DNA of 64,000 bases from Actinokineospora sp. NBRC 105648 (GTDB lineage Bacteria; Actinomycetota; Actinomycetes; Mycobacteriales; Pseudonocardiaceae): assembly GCF_030269645.1 (NCBI RefSeq), contig NZ_BSTR01000004.1:62001-126000 (forward strand), in the 5' to 3' direction. This document shows positions 15,793-25,022 of this stretch, piece by piece. Under the pieces are notes generated by a model. It had not been told where the DNA came from, did not search any database, and saw only the letters and a program-made list of their open reading frames with translations. Both the position numbers and the translations under genes were made by a program. Position 1 is the stretch's first letter. Every line of letters begins with the position of its first letter.

Positions 15793-18700
15793 CTAACCGC
15801 CCTGTCCCGGTAGTGGGATGTCCGTCCCGGTGGCGGTGGGACGGGTCTTGGTCGGCTTGCCGGTCGTGGTCGTGGTGGTCGGCGTGTCCTCCGGCGTGGT
15901 GGTCGTCGTGGTGACCGGCGGCGGCGACTCGCTGGTCGGCGCCGGGTTGCTGGGCGGCGTGGTCGGGCGCACCGAGCTGCTCGGCGCGATCGACGGCTCC
16001 GCCCGGCCGATCGGGACGAACCGGCCGAAGGTCTCCTTGGGCGCGCCCTGCAGGTAGGAGTTCATGAACTTCTGCCAGATCCGGCCGGGCCCGTTCGCAC
16101 CGGAGATCGGCTTGCCACCCGCGTCGCGGACCGGCGCGCCCTTCTCACCGCTGAGCGACACCGCGGTGGAGATCTGCGGGGTGTAGCCCACCATCCACGC
16201 CTTGGCGTTGTCGTTGGTCTCGGTGCCGGTGCGGTCGGTGTACTGGTGGGTGCCGGTCTTGCCCGCGCAGAGCCGGTTGTTGGCGCACTCCACGTGCGAG
16301 TACTTCGGGATCGGCAGCAGCGCCTCGGTGACGTTGCGGGCGATCTTCTGGTTCTGGTCCGGGTCGTTCGGGGTGAACGCCAGGGTCTCCTGGTAGGTGG
16401 GCTCGGCGCCCGCCTCCCAGACCGTGGCACCGTCCGGGTACTGGATCTTGGCGATGATGTGCGCGGGCCTGCGCACCCCGCCCGAGGCGAAGGTGGCGTA
16501 GGCGGTGGCCATGTCCAGCGTGCTCACCCGGGTGTTGCCACCGCCGATGGCGATGTTGCTGTCCAGCGCCGCCTTGCTCAGGTCGCTGGCGACCCCGGCC
16601 TCCTTGGCCGCCTCGGCCACCTGCGGCGGGTGCACGTCCTTGACCACCATCCGGACGAAGACGGTGTTCAGCGACTCCTTCATCGCCTGCGCGACCGGGC
16701 ATTGCACCCCGCAGGTCGTCTTCCCGGCGTTCTTGACCCGGGGGCCGCCGTTGCTGCCGGTGATGTCCGAGCTGTCGTAGGTCTCCCCGAGGCCCTTGCC
16801 CTCCTTGAGCAGGCCCACCAGGTCGAACGGCTTGAACGAGGACCCGGGCTCCTGCGGCGCGCCCGCCCAGTCGATGCCGTTGCCGTCGCGGCCCGAGTAG
16901 TAGGCCAGGATCGCGCCGTTCTTCGGGTCGACCGCCACCAGGCCGGGCTGCAGGTTCTCCGGCTGACCGTCCATCCCGCTCTTGACCGCTTCCTCGGCCA
17001 GCTGCTGGGCCCGGGGGTCGATCGTGGTGGTGATCCGGTACCCGTTCTTCTTGACCTTCTCCTCGGAGTAGCCGAGCTTGGTCAGCTCGTCCTGCACCAG
17101 CTCCGGGAACTTCGCGCGCGGGCCGTTCAGCGACACCGGCTTGGTCGTCTCCAGCGCCACCGGTGCCGGGAACTGGCCGCGGTCGGCCTCGACCATCCAC
17201 TTGTTGGCGATCATCCGGTTGGTGACGAACTCCCACCGGCCCTGCTGGTAGGGCAGGTCCTTGGACCGCGCGGGCGACTGGATCATGCCCGCGAGCAGCG
17301 CGGCCTGCGACTTGGTGACCTGGTGCAGGTCGTCGATGTTGTAGTACGCCTTGGCCGCCGCCGCGATGCCGTACGCGCCCCGACCGAAGTAGATCGTGTT
17401 CAGGTACGCGGTGATGATGTACTTCTTGTCGTAGGTCTTGTTCATCTTGTAGGACTTCACGACCTCGACCCACTTGCGCCGCAGCGTGGGGTCCTCGTCG
17501 CCACTGGCCTTCTTGATGTACTGCTGGCTGATCGTCGAGCCGCCGCCCTCGCCGCCGGTGACCTGGTTCCAGGTCGCGCGCAGGATGCCGCTGATGTCGA
17601 AGCCCGCGTTGGTCTCGAAGCTCTGGTCCTCGGCCGCGTACACCGCGTGCTTGATGTCGTCGGGGATGTCCTCGGGGTTGAGCAGCACCCGGTTGGCGCC
17701 CGCGTCGGCGATCTTGGCCATCTCGTCGCCGTTGGCGTAGAGCAGCGTGACGACCTTGTCCTGGTCGCGCGCGACGTCGGCCGGGTTGTCCACGTCGACG
17801 AGCTGGTAGGTGATGAAGAACGCCAGCACCGGGCCGATGATCGCCAGGATCAGCAGCACGTAGCAGGTGCGCCGCACCCGTCGCCAGATCTTCTTGCGCC
17901 GCATGGTCTTCGACTCTTCTTCGGTGGGACCGGTGTCGTCGTCGCCGGTGCCCTGCGCACCGCTGGCGACGGGTTCCTCGTAGTCGTCGAACTCCGGCTC
18001 GCGGTGGGTCAGCAGCTCCGGCTCGGAGCGCGCCTGGCCGGGCGTCTTGTGCATGAAGACCGTCGGGTCCTCGGGCACCTGCGGCCGGACCGGCTTGCCC
18101 GCGGGCGGGAGGGCGACCGTCGTCTGGTCGCCGCCGCGGCCGGGCACGGGCAGCGCGGTGGTCGCGCCGGGGGGTGCCTGCCGGGGGCCGTTGGGCCCAC
18201 CGGGGCCCATGGCCAGTCCGGGCGCGCCGCCGGGACCGCGACCGCCGGGCCCACCAGGACCGTTGGGGCCACCGGGACCGCCGGGCCCACGCGGTGGTCC
18301 GCCGTTCGGGCCGCGCCGGGTGCCGCCGGGTCCACCCTGGACCGGGCCGCCCTGATCACCGGGGCCACGTCCGGGCCCACCGTTCGGGCCGCCGGGGCCA
18401 CGTCCGTTGCCGTTGCCGGGGCCGGGGCCACCGTTGCCGATTCCGCCGGGGCCGCCCACCCCTGGGCCGCCGGGTCCACCGGCCGCGCCAATCCCCGGGC
18501 CGCCGGGTCCGCCGGGCCTGCCACCAGGTCCACCAGGTCCACCGGTCGCGCCTACCGGGCCGGGCCCGCCTGGGCCACGCGGCGCGGCACCGGGTCCACC
18601 CGCGGGTCCGCTGCCGGGTCCACGCCCGCCGCCGGGGCCGCCGGGTCCACGCGGCGCGCCGCCGTCGGGTCCGCCGTGCGGTGCTCGGGTCGCGCCACCG

Positions 18701-18930
18701 GGAGTGCCCGCGCCGCTACCGGCGCCGCCACTACCGCCGCGGCCGCTGGGACCCGCGGGACCGCCGTCGCCCGCCGGGCCGTCGCCCTCGTCCTCCCACA
18801 GCGGGCTCCAGAACCCGGTGCGCTCCTCGCCGGACTGCTGCTGACCCGCACGCGCCTTCCCCGCGTCCGGGTCGTCGCCGGTGGGCCACTCCGGTTCTTG
18901 TCGTCGCCGCTGGTCGTCATGGTCGTTCAC
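15793..18930 (-). CDS. ponA: Class A penicillin-binding protein (transglycosylase/transpeptidase)
   Basis: 1045 residues from GTG 18930, with GGGAGG upstream. A very long cytoplasmic N-terminus (about 340 residues, mostly GPGGP-type repeats) precedes one membrane helix (CYVLLILAIIGPVLAFFI). The GT51 domain has EDQSFETNAGFD (catalytic Glu) and STISQQYIKK. The transpeptidase domain has EPGSSFKPFD (SxxK), KESLNTVF (SxN) and CAGKTGTHQ (KTG). The C-terminus is a Pro/Thr/Ser-rich tail. It polymerises and cross-links peptidoglycan outside the membrane. Neighbouring DUF5318 and GT87 genes match the ponA1 locus of mycobacteria. The Gly/Pro N-terminus is unusually long for PonA1. Confidence 0.93.
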   Translation of the reverse strand: MNDHDDQRRRQEPEWPTGDDPDAGKARAGQQQSGEERTGFWSPLWEDEGDGPAGDGGPAGPSGRGGSGGAGSGAGTPGGATRAPHGGPDGGAPRGPGGPGGGRGPGSGPAGGPGAAPRGPGGPGPVGATGGPGGPGGRPGGPGGPGIGAAGGPGGPGVGGPGGIGNGGPGPGNGNGRGPGGPNGGPGRGPGDQGGPVQGGPGGTRRGPNGGPPRGPGGPGGPNGPGGPGGRGPGGAPGLAMGPGGPNGPRQAPPGATTALPVPGRGGDQTTVALPPAGKPVRPQVPEDPTVFMHKTPGQARSEPELLTHREPEFDDYEEPVASGAQGTGDDDTGPTEEESKTMRRKKIWRRVRRTCYVLLILAIIGPVLAFFITYQLVDVDNPADVARDQDKVVTLLYANGDEMAKIADAGANRVLLNPEDIPDDIKHAVYAAEDQSFETNAGFDISGILRATWNQVTGGEGGGSTISQQYIKKASGDEDPTLRRKWVEVVKSYKMNKTYDKKYIITAYLNTIYFGRGAYGIAAAAKAYYNIDDLHQVTKSQAALLAGMIQSPARSKDLPYQQGRWEFVTNRMIANKWMVEADRGQFPAPVALETTKPVSLNGPRAKFPELVQDELTKLGYSEEKVKKNGYRITTTIDPRAQQLAEEAVKSGMDGQPENLQPGLVAVDPKNGAILAYYSGRDGNGIDWAGAPQEPGSSFKPFDLVGLLKEGKGLGETYDSSDITGSNGGPRVKNAGKTTCGVQCPVAQAMKESLNTVFVRMVVKDVHPPQVAEAAKEAGVASDLSKAALDSNIAIGGGNTRVSTLDMATAYATFASGGVRRPAHIIAKIQYPDGATVWEAGAEPTYQETLAFTPNDPDQNQKIARNVTEALLPIPKYSHVECANNRLCAGKTGTHQYTDRTGTETNDNAKAWMVGYTPQISTAVSLSGEKGAPVRDAGGKPISGANGPGRIWQKFMNSYLQGAPKETFGRFVPIGRAEPSIAPSSSVRPTTPPSNPAPTSESPPPVTTTTTTPEDTPTTTTTTGKPTKTRPTATGTDIPLPGQGG

Positions 18931-19036
18931 GAAAAGCCTCCCAGACCGATCGCCCCGGTCCGGGGCTTCGTTCGGTGGTCATGCGCGGCGGCGGTGGTGA
19001 TGTGGCCTGTGCTGGGGACCGAGTCTCGCAGGCACA

Positions 19037-19441
19037 TCACTCAGCTGCCGTCCTCCGGCGGGTTTTGGGCGTGCGAACGCCCCCCGATCCCAGGACGTAT
19101 GACTGCACCAGGTGGTTCCAGGAACATGTCCGGCAAACCTCGACCGTGTAGACGGTGAACTCCTCGAACGTCGTCGCCATCTTGGCCAGCTCCTCGGGGG
19201 CGCGGGCCGAGCCGGACGCGTGCTTGAGCTCGTCGCCGTACACCCAGCTGACCTGGGTCAAGTGCTCCTTGCGGCAGACCGGACAGGTCACCTCGGTCGG
19301 CTGACCGTGGAACTTCGCGGCGCGCAGCAGGTACGGGTTCGCGTCGCACACCTCGTTGGTGCCGACCCGACCCGAGTAGACCTCGGCGAGCAGCGACCGG
19401 CGCTGCAACGCGTAGTCGACCACCTGCCGCTGCGTTCGCAC
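19037..19441 (-). CDS. DUF5318 family protein
   Basis: A 134-residue protein with two CxxC(x)nH pairs (CPVCRKEH and CRTCSWNH), a likely zinc ribbon. The N-terminus VVDYALQRRSLLAEVYSGRVGTNEVCDANPYLL and ATTFEEFTVYTVEVC are typical of this actinobacterial family. It lies just upstream of ponA on the same strand, as Rv0049 does next to ponA1. Function unknown; the constant link with ponA suggests a role in envelope growth or its regulation. Confidence 0.85.
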   Translation of the reverse strand: MRTQRQVVDYALQRRSLLAEVYSGRVGTNEVCDANPYLLRAAKFHGQPTEVTCPVCRKEHLTQVSWVYGDELKHASGSARAPEELAKMATTFEEFTVYTVEVCRTCSWNHLVQSYVLGSGGVRTPKTRRRTAAE

Positions 19442-19630
19442 GCCGACAGCCTACGCGGCGGCGTTATCACGGCGGTGAGCCGATTGGTCCAGCCGACATG
19501 CACCGTGGATCACATTCGTGACCTGCGGACCGCTGACCGGCGGCGATGCCCGGTCGACCGCCAAACCCCACCACCTGCGGCGTTTGCGTGGTGATTGACA
19601 CACGCCCCCGAGTTGGCAACCCTGCTGATG

Positions 19631-19668
19631 TATCGGCACGATATAAGTGGCCAGTAGGTCACTCCTAC
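19631..19668. promoter_or_regulatory. Palindromes upstream of the PadR gene
   Basis: TATCG-GCA-CGATA (19631-19643) and GTAGG-TCACT-CCTAC (19654-19668) are two adjacent inverted repeats 28-65 bp before the PadR start, in locally AT-richer DNA. They are candidate operators for autoregulation. PadR binding is inferred. Confidence 0.45.
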
Positions 19669-19695
19669 ATCGTGCCTCGTCTTGAGGAGGTGCCC

Positions 19696-20241
19696 GTGCT
19701 CGAGTTCGCGATCCTCGGGCTGCTCCATGAGGCCCCGATGCACGGCTACGAGCTGCGCAAGCGCTTGCACGACCTGCTCGGCACGCTGCGCGCGTTCTCC
19801 TACGGCTCGCTCTACCCGACGCTGCGGCGGCTGCTGCGGTCCGGGTGGATCGTGGAGGAGACGCCGGACGCGGAGTCGCGGTCGTGGGGCAGGCGGGGCA
19901 AGCGCGTCTACAAGCTCACCGCCGAGGGCAAGGAGCACTTCGCCGAACTGCTCGCCGACGCGGGTCCGCAGACCTGGGACGACGAGGGCTTCGGCATCCA
20001 CATGGCCTTCTTCTCCCGCACGCCCGCCGAGGTCAGGATGCGCATCCTGGAGGGCAGGCGGCGCCGGGTCGAGGAGCGCCGCGAGGGCCTGCGCAGCTCG
20101 ATGGCGCGGGCGGGCGAGCAGATCGACCGCTACACCAGGGAACTGCACCGGCTGGGGCTGGAGACCAGCGAGCGCGAGGTGCGCTGGCTGAACGAGCTGA
20201 TCGCCCACGAGCAGAGCGAACAGCGCGATCCCACCGATTGA
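19696..20241 (+). CDS. PadR family transcriptional regulator
   Basis: 181 residues. The start is GTG 19696, with GAGGAGG 5 nt before it. The winged helix LEFAILGLLHEAPMHGYELRKRL and YGSLYPTLRRLLRSGW are diagnostic of PadR. The C-terminal half is a long helical dimerisation region (RMRILEGRRRRVEERREGLRSSM). It lies 71 bp upstream of ino1 and is probably co-transcribed with it, as with Rv0047c and ino1 in mycobacteria. Its effector is unknown; control of inositol synthesis is possible but unproven. Confidence 0.88.
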   Translation: MLEFAILGLLHEAPMHGYELRKRLHDLLGTLRAFSYGSLYPTLRRLLRSGWIVEETPDAESRSWGRRGKRVYKLTAEGKEHFAELLADAGPQTWDDEGFGIHMAFFSRTPAEVRMRILEGRRRRVEERREGLRSSMARAGEQIDRYTRELHRLGLETSEREVRWLNELIAHEQSEQRDPTD

Positions 20242-20312
20242 CCGTCAGGCAGGCGAGGCGCCTGTGACGAGACCCCGCGCGGGCGGGGCTTGAAACGAGA
20301 AGGAGAACCGGC

Positions 20313-21404
20313 ATGGGCGAGAACCGCCAGAGCGTGCGGGTGGCCATCGTCGGCGTCGGCAACTGCGCGGCGTCGCTGGTGCAGGGCGTGCACTACTACC
20401 GCGACGCGGACCCGGCCGCCCGGGTGCCCGGCCTGATGCACGTCCAGTTCGGCGACTACCACGTGCGCGACATCGAGTTCGTCGCCGCGTTCGACGTCGA
20501 CGCCAAGAAGGTCGGCCGCGACCTGTCCGAGGCGATCGTGGCCAGCGAGAACAACACCATCAAGATCTGCGACGTGCCGCCGCTCGGGGTCACCGTGCAG
20601 CGCGGCCACACCTACGACGGCCTCGGCGAGTACTACCGCGAGATGATCACCGAGTCGGACGAGGAGCCCGCCGACGTGGTCGCCGCGCTGCGCGAGGCCG
20701 AGGTCGACGTGCTGGTGTCCTACCTGCCGGTGGGCTCCGAGGACGCCGACCGGTTCTACGCCCAGGCCGCCATCGACGCGGGCGTGGCCTTCGTCAACGC
20801 GCTGCCGGTGTTCATCGCCTCGGACCCCGAGTGGGCGGCGAAGTTCACCGCGGCCGGGCTGCCGATCGTCGGCGACGACATCAAGTCCCAGGTCGGCGCC
20901 ACCATCACGCACCGGGTGATGGCCAAGCTGTTCGAGGACCGGGGGGTGGAGCTGCAGCGCACCTACCAGCTCAACTTCGGCGGCAACATGGACTTCATGA
21001 ACATGCTGGAGCGCAAGCGCCTGCAGTCGAAGAAGATCTCCAAGACCCAGTCGGTCGTCTCGCAGATCCCGCACGAGATGGCCAAGGCGGACGTGCACAT
21101 CGGCCCGTCGGACCACGTGCCGTGGCTCGACGACCGCAAGTGGGCCTACGTCCGGCTCGAGGGCCGTTCGTTCGGCGACACCCCGCTGAACCTGGAGTAC
21201 AAGCTCGAGGTCTGGGACTCGCCCAACTCCGCGGGCGTGATCATCGACGCGGTCCGGGCCGCGAAGATCGCGCTGGACCGGGGCATCGGCGGGCCGATCC
21301 TGTCCGCGTCGAGCTACTTCATGAAGTCGCCGCCCGAGCAGTACGCCGACGACGACGCCTACGAGGCCGTCGAGGCGTTCATCCGCGGTGACGTCGAACG
21401 CTGA
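20313..21404 (+). CDS. ino1: Myo-inositol-3-phosphate synthase
   Basis: 363 residues with the NAD-binding [16 protein letters not shown], the [13 protein letters not shown] segment and the catalytic region [16 protein letters not shown] with conserved Lys residues, followed by [15 protein letters not shown]. It converts glucose-6-phosphate to inositol-1-phosphate. This is the committed step to phosphatidylinositol, PIMs and mycothiol in actinobacteria. A good AGAAGGAGAA site precedes ATG 20313, and a perfect hairpin follows. Confidence 0.96.
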   Translation: MGENRQSVRVAIVGVGNCAASLVQGVHYYRDADPAARVPGLMHVQFGDYHVRDIEFVAAFDVDAKKVGRDLSEAIVASENNTIKICDVPPLGVTVQRGHTYDGLGEYYREMITESDEEPADVVAALREAEVDVLVSYLPVGSEDADRFYAQAAIDAGVAFVNALPVFIASDPEWAAKFTAAGLPIVGDDIKSQVGATITHRVMAKLFEDRGVELQRTYQLNFGGNMDFMNMLERKRLQSKKISKTQSVVSQIPHEMAKADVHIGPSDHVPWLDDRKWAYVRLEGRSFGDTPLNLEYKLEVWDSPNSAGVIIDAVRAAKIALDRGIGGPILSASSYFMKSPPEQYADDDAYEAVEAFIRGDVER

Positions 21405-21417
21405 GCCGCACCGACCT

Positions 21418-21450
21418 GAGAGCCGCCATCCGCACCGGATGGCGGCTCTC
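21418..21450. terminator. Hairpin terminator after ino1
   Basis: A perfect 15-bp stem, GAGAGCCGCCATCCG with CGGATGGCGGCTCTC, and a CAC loop, 13 bp after the ino1 stop. Confidence 0.8.
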
Positions 21451-21511
21451 GGCGTTCCGGGGCGTCACGGTCCGGCAGCGCATCGCGACGACCTGGGTGT
21501 GCCGCTGGGGT

Positions 21512-21533
21512 GTTCGCTCGCCGTTCACGTGAA
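21512..21533 (+). promoter_or_regulatory. Putative PHO box upstream of phoX
   Basis: Two adjacent 11-nt direct-repeat units, GTTCGCTCGCC (21512-21522) and GTTCACGTGAA (21523-21533), fit the GTTCAC-type repeats bound by actinobacterial PhoP. The second unit contains the palindrome TTCACGTGAA. The site is about 80 bp before the PhoX start, fitting phosphate-starvation control. Confidence 0.5.
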
Positions 21534-21611
21534 TGTCTGCTTTAACTGGTTTGCGGCTCCTACGGTCACGCCGTTCCCACTGACCACGTTGCCCGAATTC
21601 CCGGAGGCCAT

Positions 21612-23684
21612 GTGTCCCCCACCGACGGCCGGATCTCGCTGCCGCTGCTGCCCCCGAACCACCCGCTCGGCAGGTCCTCGGTCACCTGCGAGTACCGCTG
21701 CGCCAACGCCTGCTCGCACGAGGCGCCCAACAGCTCGGACAACGCCTACTTCGGCGATGTCGTCCGCTCGATCGTCAGCCGTCGGGGCATGTTGAAGGCG
21801 GGGGCCGTGCTGGCCGTCGCGGGGGCCGGTGTCGCCGCCACCGGCACCGCTGCCGCCGCCGCGCCCGTCGATGCCGCCGGGGCCGAGCGCCACCGCCCGG
21901 GCAGGCCCGCGCGCGGGCTGAACTTCGAGGCCGTCGCACCCAACCGCGAGGACCGGATCGTCACGCCCGCCGGGTACCAGTCCGCGGTCGTCATCCGCTG
22001 GGGCGACGCGGTGCTGCCGGGGGCGCCCGCGTTCGACTTCGACAACCAGACCGCCGCCGCGCAGGCGAAGCAGTTCGGCTACAACAACGACTTCTGCGGC
22101 CTGGTCCCGCTCGACCACGACTCGTACCTGATGGGCTCGAACCACGAGTACACGACCGAGTCGTTCATGTTCAAGGGGTACAACGCCGCGACCCCGACCG
22201 AGGAGCAGGTCAAGATCGGCTGGGCCGGGCACGGCTTCTCGGTGGTCCGGGTGGACCGCGAGCGGCGCAGCGGCAAGCTGCTGCCCAGGCTCGACCGCAA
22301 GTACAACCGGCGGATCACGGTGACCTCGAAGTTCGAGTTCACCGGTCCGGCCGCGGGCAGCCAGTTCCTGCGCACCACCGTCGACCCGACCGGCCGCCAG
22401 GTCTTCGGCACCTTCGGCAACTGCGCGGGCGGGGTCACCCCATGGGGCACCATCCTCTCCGGCGAGGAGAACTTCAACGGCTACTTCGGCAACGGCGACA
22501 AGGTCACCGACCCGGTCGCGGTGCCGCGGATCGCCCGCTACGGCACCCCCAAGGGTGAGAGCACCCGCAAGTGGGAGCGGTTCGACCCGCGCTTCGACCT
22601 GTCGAAGGACCCCAACGAGTTCAACCGGCACGGCTGGATCGTCGAGATCGACCCGCTGGAGCCGAACTCGACGCCGGTGAAGCACACCGCGCTGGGCCGG
22701 TTCAAGCACGAGGGCGCCACCATCCAGGTCGCCCGCGACGGCCGCGTCGTGTGCTACCTCGGTGACGACGAGCGCTTCGACTACATCTACAAGTTCGTCT
22801 CCAAGGAGCGCTACCGCCCGGGCAACAGCTCCCACACGCGCGCGCACAACAAGAAGCTGCTCACCGAGGGCACCCTCTACGTCGCGCAGTTCACCGGCGA
22901 CAGCCCGGCCACCGAGTTCGATGGCACCGGCAAGCTGCCCGCCGACGGTGCCTTCGACGGCTCCGGCAAGTGGATCAAGCTGGTCTCCGGCAACGAGTCC
23001 TTCGTGGAGGGCTTCACCGCCGAGGAGGTCTACGTCTTCACCCGCCTGGCCGCGGACAAGGTCGGCGCGACGAAGATGGACCGCCCCGAGGACGTCCAGC
23101 CCAACCCGGTGACCGGCCGTGTGTACGCCGCGCTGACCAACAACACCGACCGCGGCAAGCCGGGCAAGGAAGGCCCGACCGAGATCAACCCGCGCAACGG
23201 CAACCGGCACGGGCACGTGCTGGAGTGGGAGGAGGCCCGCGGCGACCACACCGCGACCACCTTCGCCTGGCGCCTGCTGCTGGTCTGCGGCGACCCCACC
23301 TCGCCCGACACCTACTTCGGCGGCTACGACAAGACCCAGGTCAGCCCGATCTCCTGCCCGGACAACGTCGCGTTCGACCGCTACGGCAACCTGTGGATCG
23401 CCACCGACGGCAACGCGCTGGGCTCCAACGACGGCCTGTTCGCGGTGCCCACCGAGGGCCGCGAGCGCGGTCACCTCAAGCAGTTCCTCACCGTGCCGGT
23501 CGGCGCCGAGACCTGCGGCCCGGTCGTCGAGGAGGACTTCATCCTGGTGTCGGTCCAGCACCCGGGCGAGCTCGACGGCGCCAGCGCCGACAACCCGCTC
23601 GCGCACTGGCCCGACGGCGGCACCTCGCAGCCGCGCCCGTCGGTCGCGGTGATCTGGAAGTCCGGCTGCCGAGTCGGCGACTGA
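21612..23684 (+). CDS. phoX: PhoX family phosphatase (DUF839), Tat-exported
   Basis: 690 residues from GTG 21612 (GGAGG 4 nt upstream). The Tat signal VSRRGMLKAGAVLAVAGAG lies after a 55-residue cytoplasmic N-terminus, as in other PhoX proteins. The body contains NHEYTTESFMF, GNCAGGVTPWGTILSGEENFNGYF, LGRFKHEGATI and TRLAADKVGATKMDRPEDVQPNP. PhoX enzymes are extracellular Ca/Fe-dependent alkaline phosphatases that release phosphate from organic esters. A putative PHO box lies upstream and a hairpin terminator downstream. Confidence 0.9.
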   Translation: MSPTDGRISLPLLPPNHPLGRSSVTCEYRCANACSHEAPNSSDNAYFGDVVRSIVSRRGMLKAGAVLAVAGAGVAATGTAAAAAPVDAAGAERHRPGRPARGLNFEAVAPNREDRIVTPAGYQSAVVIRWGDAVLPGAPAFDFDNQTAAAQAKQFGYNNDFCGLVPLDHDSYLMGSNHEYTTESFMFKGYNAATPTEEQVKIGWAGHGFSVVRVDRERRSGKLLPRLDRKYNRRITVTSKFEFTGPAAGSQFLRTTVDPTGRQVFGTFGNCAGGVTPWGTILSGEENFNGYFGNGDKVTDPVAVPRIARYGTPKGESTRKWERFDPRFDLSKDPNEFNRHGWIVEIDPLEPNSTPVKHTALGRFKHEGATIQVARDGRVVCYLGDDERFDYIYKFVSKERYRPGNSSHTRAHNKKLLTEGTLYVAQFTGDSPATEFDGTGKLPADGAFDGSGKWIKLVSGNESFVEGFTAEEVYVFTRLAADKVGATKMDRPEDVQPNPVTGRVYAALTNNTDRGKPGKEGPTEINPRNGNRHGHVLEWEEARGDHTATTFAWRLLLVCGDPTSPDTYFGGYDKTQVSPISCPDNVAFDRYGNLWIATDGNALGSNDGLFAVPTEGRERGHLKQFLTVPVGAETCGPVVEEDFILVSVQHPGELDGASADNPLAHWPDGGTSQPRPSVAVIWKSGCRVGD

Positions 23685-23794
23685 GCATGCCGGGCACTGG
23701 GCCGGTCGAGGTGTGCGTCCGCTGGGAACGGAAGCCTTGTCCAGCAGCGGACTCGTCGAACACCCGGCCTGCCCGGTGCCCGACCGCTGAGCGA

Positions 23795-23829
23795 CGTGTG
23801 CCCGCTGTCGATCCGACAGCGGGCACACG
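23795..23829. terminator. Hairpin terminator after phoX
   Basis: A perfect 16-bp stem around ATC: the arm CGTGTGCCCGCTGTCG (23795-23810) pairs with 23814-23829. It lies between phoX and the SDR gene. Confidence 0.7.
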
Positions 23830-23844
23830 GCTAGGTTGGGCGCC

Positions 23845-24528
23845 ATGCCCCTGGCCCTGATCACCGGCGCGTCCCGCGGCATCGGCGCCGCCACCGCCCG
23901 CGCGCTGGCCGACACCCACTCGCTGCTGCTGGGCGGTCGCGACCTGGTCGCACTGCAAGCCCTGGCCGACGAACTGCCCGACGCCCGACCGTGGCCAGTC
24001 GAGCTGACCGACCCGGCGGCGCTCACCGCGGGCACCTCCGGTCTGTCCTCTTTGGACGTCCTGGTGCACTCGGCCGGGGTGGCCCGGGTCGGCCCGCTCA
24101 CCGAGGCGACCGCCGACCTGTGGCGCACCACCTACGAGGTCAACGTCATCGCGGTCGTCGAACTGACCCGCTTGCTCCTACCGGCATTGCGCTCCGCACG
24201 CGGCCAGGTCGTCCTGGTCAACTCCGGCGCGGGCCGAACGGCCAACGCGGGCTGGGGTCCCTACGCGGCCAGCAAGTTCGCACTCCGGGCCTACGCCGAC
24301 GTCCTGCGCGCGGAAGAGGAAACCTCCGGCATCCGAGTCACCTCGATCTACCCGGGCCGCACCGACACGGCAATGCAGAAGATCGTCCGCGCTGACGAGG
24401 GCGGGGACTACCAGCCAGACAACTACCTACGCCCGGAATCGGTCGCCACTGCCATCCGGACGGCGGTACTGGCCTCGGATGACGCACACCTCACCGAACT
24501 CATCCTCCGCACCCGCCCCACCCGATAG
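23845..24528 (+). CDS. Short-chain dehydrogenase/reductase
   Basis: A 227-residue SDR with [15 protein letters not shown] (NAD(P)-binding TGxxxGxG), VLVHSAGVARVG (NAG-like), LVNSGAGRTANAGWGPYAASKFAL (catalytic Ser/Tyr/Lys) and SIYPGRTDT. ATG 23845 is chosen over upstream in-frame codons because it aligns with the family N-terminus. The substrate is unknown. The downstream 650 bp of convergent intergenic DNA carry repeat copies C and D and, at 24530-24596, a long CCCTTT-type pyrimidine tract. Confidence 0.85.
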   Translation: MPLALITGASRGIGAATARALADTHSLLLGGRDLVALQALADELPDARPWPVELTDPAALTAGTSGLSSLDVLVHSAGVARVGPLTEATADLWRTTYEVNVIAVVELTRLLLPALRSARGQVVLVNSGAGRTANAGWGPYAASKFALRAYADVLRAEEETSGIRVTSIYPGRTDTAMQKIVRADEGGDYQPDNYLRPESVATAIRTAVLASDDAHLTELILRTRPTR

Positions 24529-24635
24529 ATCGTGCTCTTGGCTTTCCCTTTCCCCTTCCCTTTCTCTTGCCCGTTCTCTTGCCCTTGATCCCTAATTCCT
24601 AAGCCCTGCGGAACGCAACACCCGTTACGGATGTG

Positions 24636-24774
24636 CTCGATCTGGCGGACTCCCTTTGTGTGGGGGAGGAGTGCCGCTAACCTTGACCTGGTGGTGGGGA
24701 TGCCCTTCACCCCACGCTTTTTCCCCACAGCGGTGCTCTAGGGGCCCCGCGCAAAGGGAGTTCGCCAGATCGAG
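24636..24774 (+). repeat. Structured palindromic repeat, copy C
   Basis: The 30-position terminal stem pairs 24636-24665 with 24745-24774. Its only non-Watson-Crick positions are three G-U pairs, at the same places as in copy B. The core GAGTGCCGCTAACCTTG...GCGGTGCTC is conserved, and the upstream flank ACGCAACACCCG is present. It lies downstream of the SDR gene on its strand. Confidence 0.85.
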
Positions 24775-24856
24775 CCCGCTCTTAGTCGGGCAACCCGTAT
24801 GAGCTACGTTTCATGAACCGGGCGTAGCCCATACAGGTTGCCCGACTAAGACGGCG
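24775..24856. repeat. Inverted-repeat spacer between copies C and D
   Basis: GCTCTTAGTCGGGCAACCCG then TATGAGCTACG on the left mirrors CGTAGCC then CATACAGGTTGCCCGACTAA on the right, around a short centre. It is closely related to the A-B spacer at 12642-12726, so the two composite loci share one origin. Confidence 0.7.
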
Positions 24857-24994
24857 CTCGATTCAGTGAACTCACTTCGTGCGGGGCCCCTAGAGCACCG
24901 CGGTGGTGAAAAAAGGGCGGGTGAAGGGCATCCCCACCACACGGAAAGTTTAGCGGTACTCTCCCCCCACACGAAGTGAGTCCACTGAATCGAG
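24857..24994 (-). repeat. Structured palindromic repeat, copy D
   Basis: Minus-strand copy. The terminal stem CTCGATTCAGTGGACTCACT... has 28 Watson-Crick and two G-U pairs in the minus-strand sense. The upstream flank (ACGCAACACCCGCTACG, read on the minus strand) is intact. It lies downstream of the amidohydrolase gene on that gene's strand. Confidence 0.85.
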
Positions 24995-25022
24995 CACTGG
25001 CGTAGCGGGTGTTGCGTAGCGT

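Noticed and set aside
16246-19158. Very long plus-strand ORF opposite ponA
   Set aside because: A shadow of the GC-rich ponA coding strand, with Arg/Gly/Val-rich low-complexity translation.
24530-24596. CCCTTT pyrimidine tract as a regulatory or triplex element
   Set aside because: A low-complexity tract downstream of a gene, with no mirror symmetry strong enough to support a claim.
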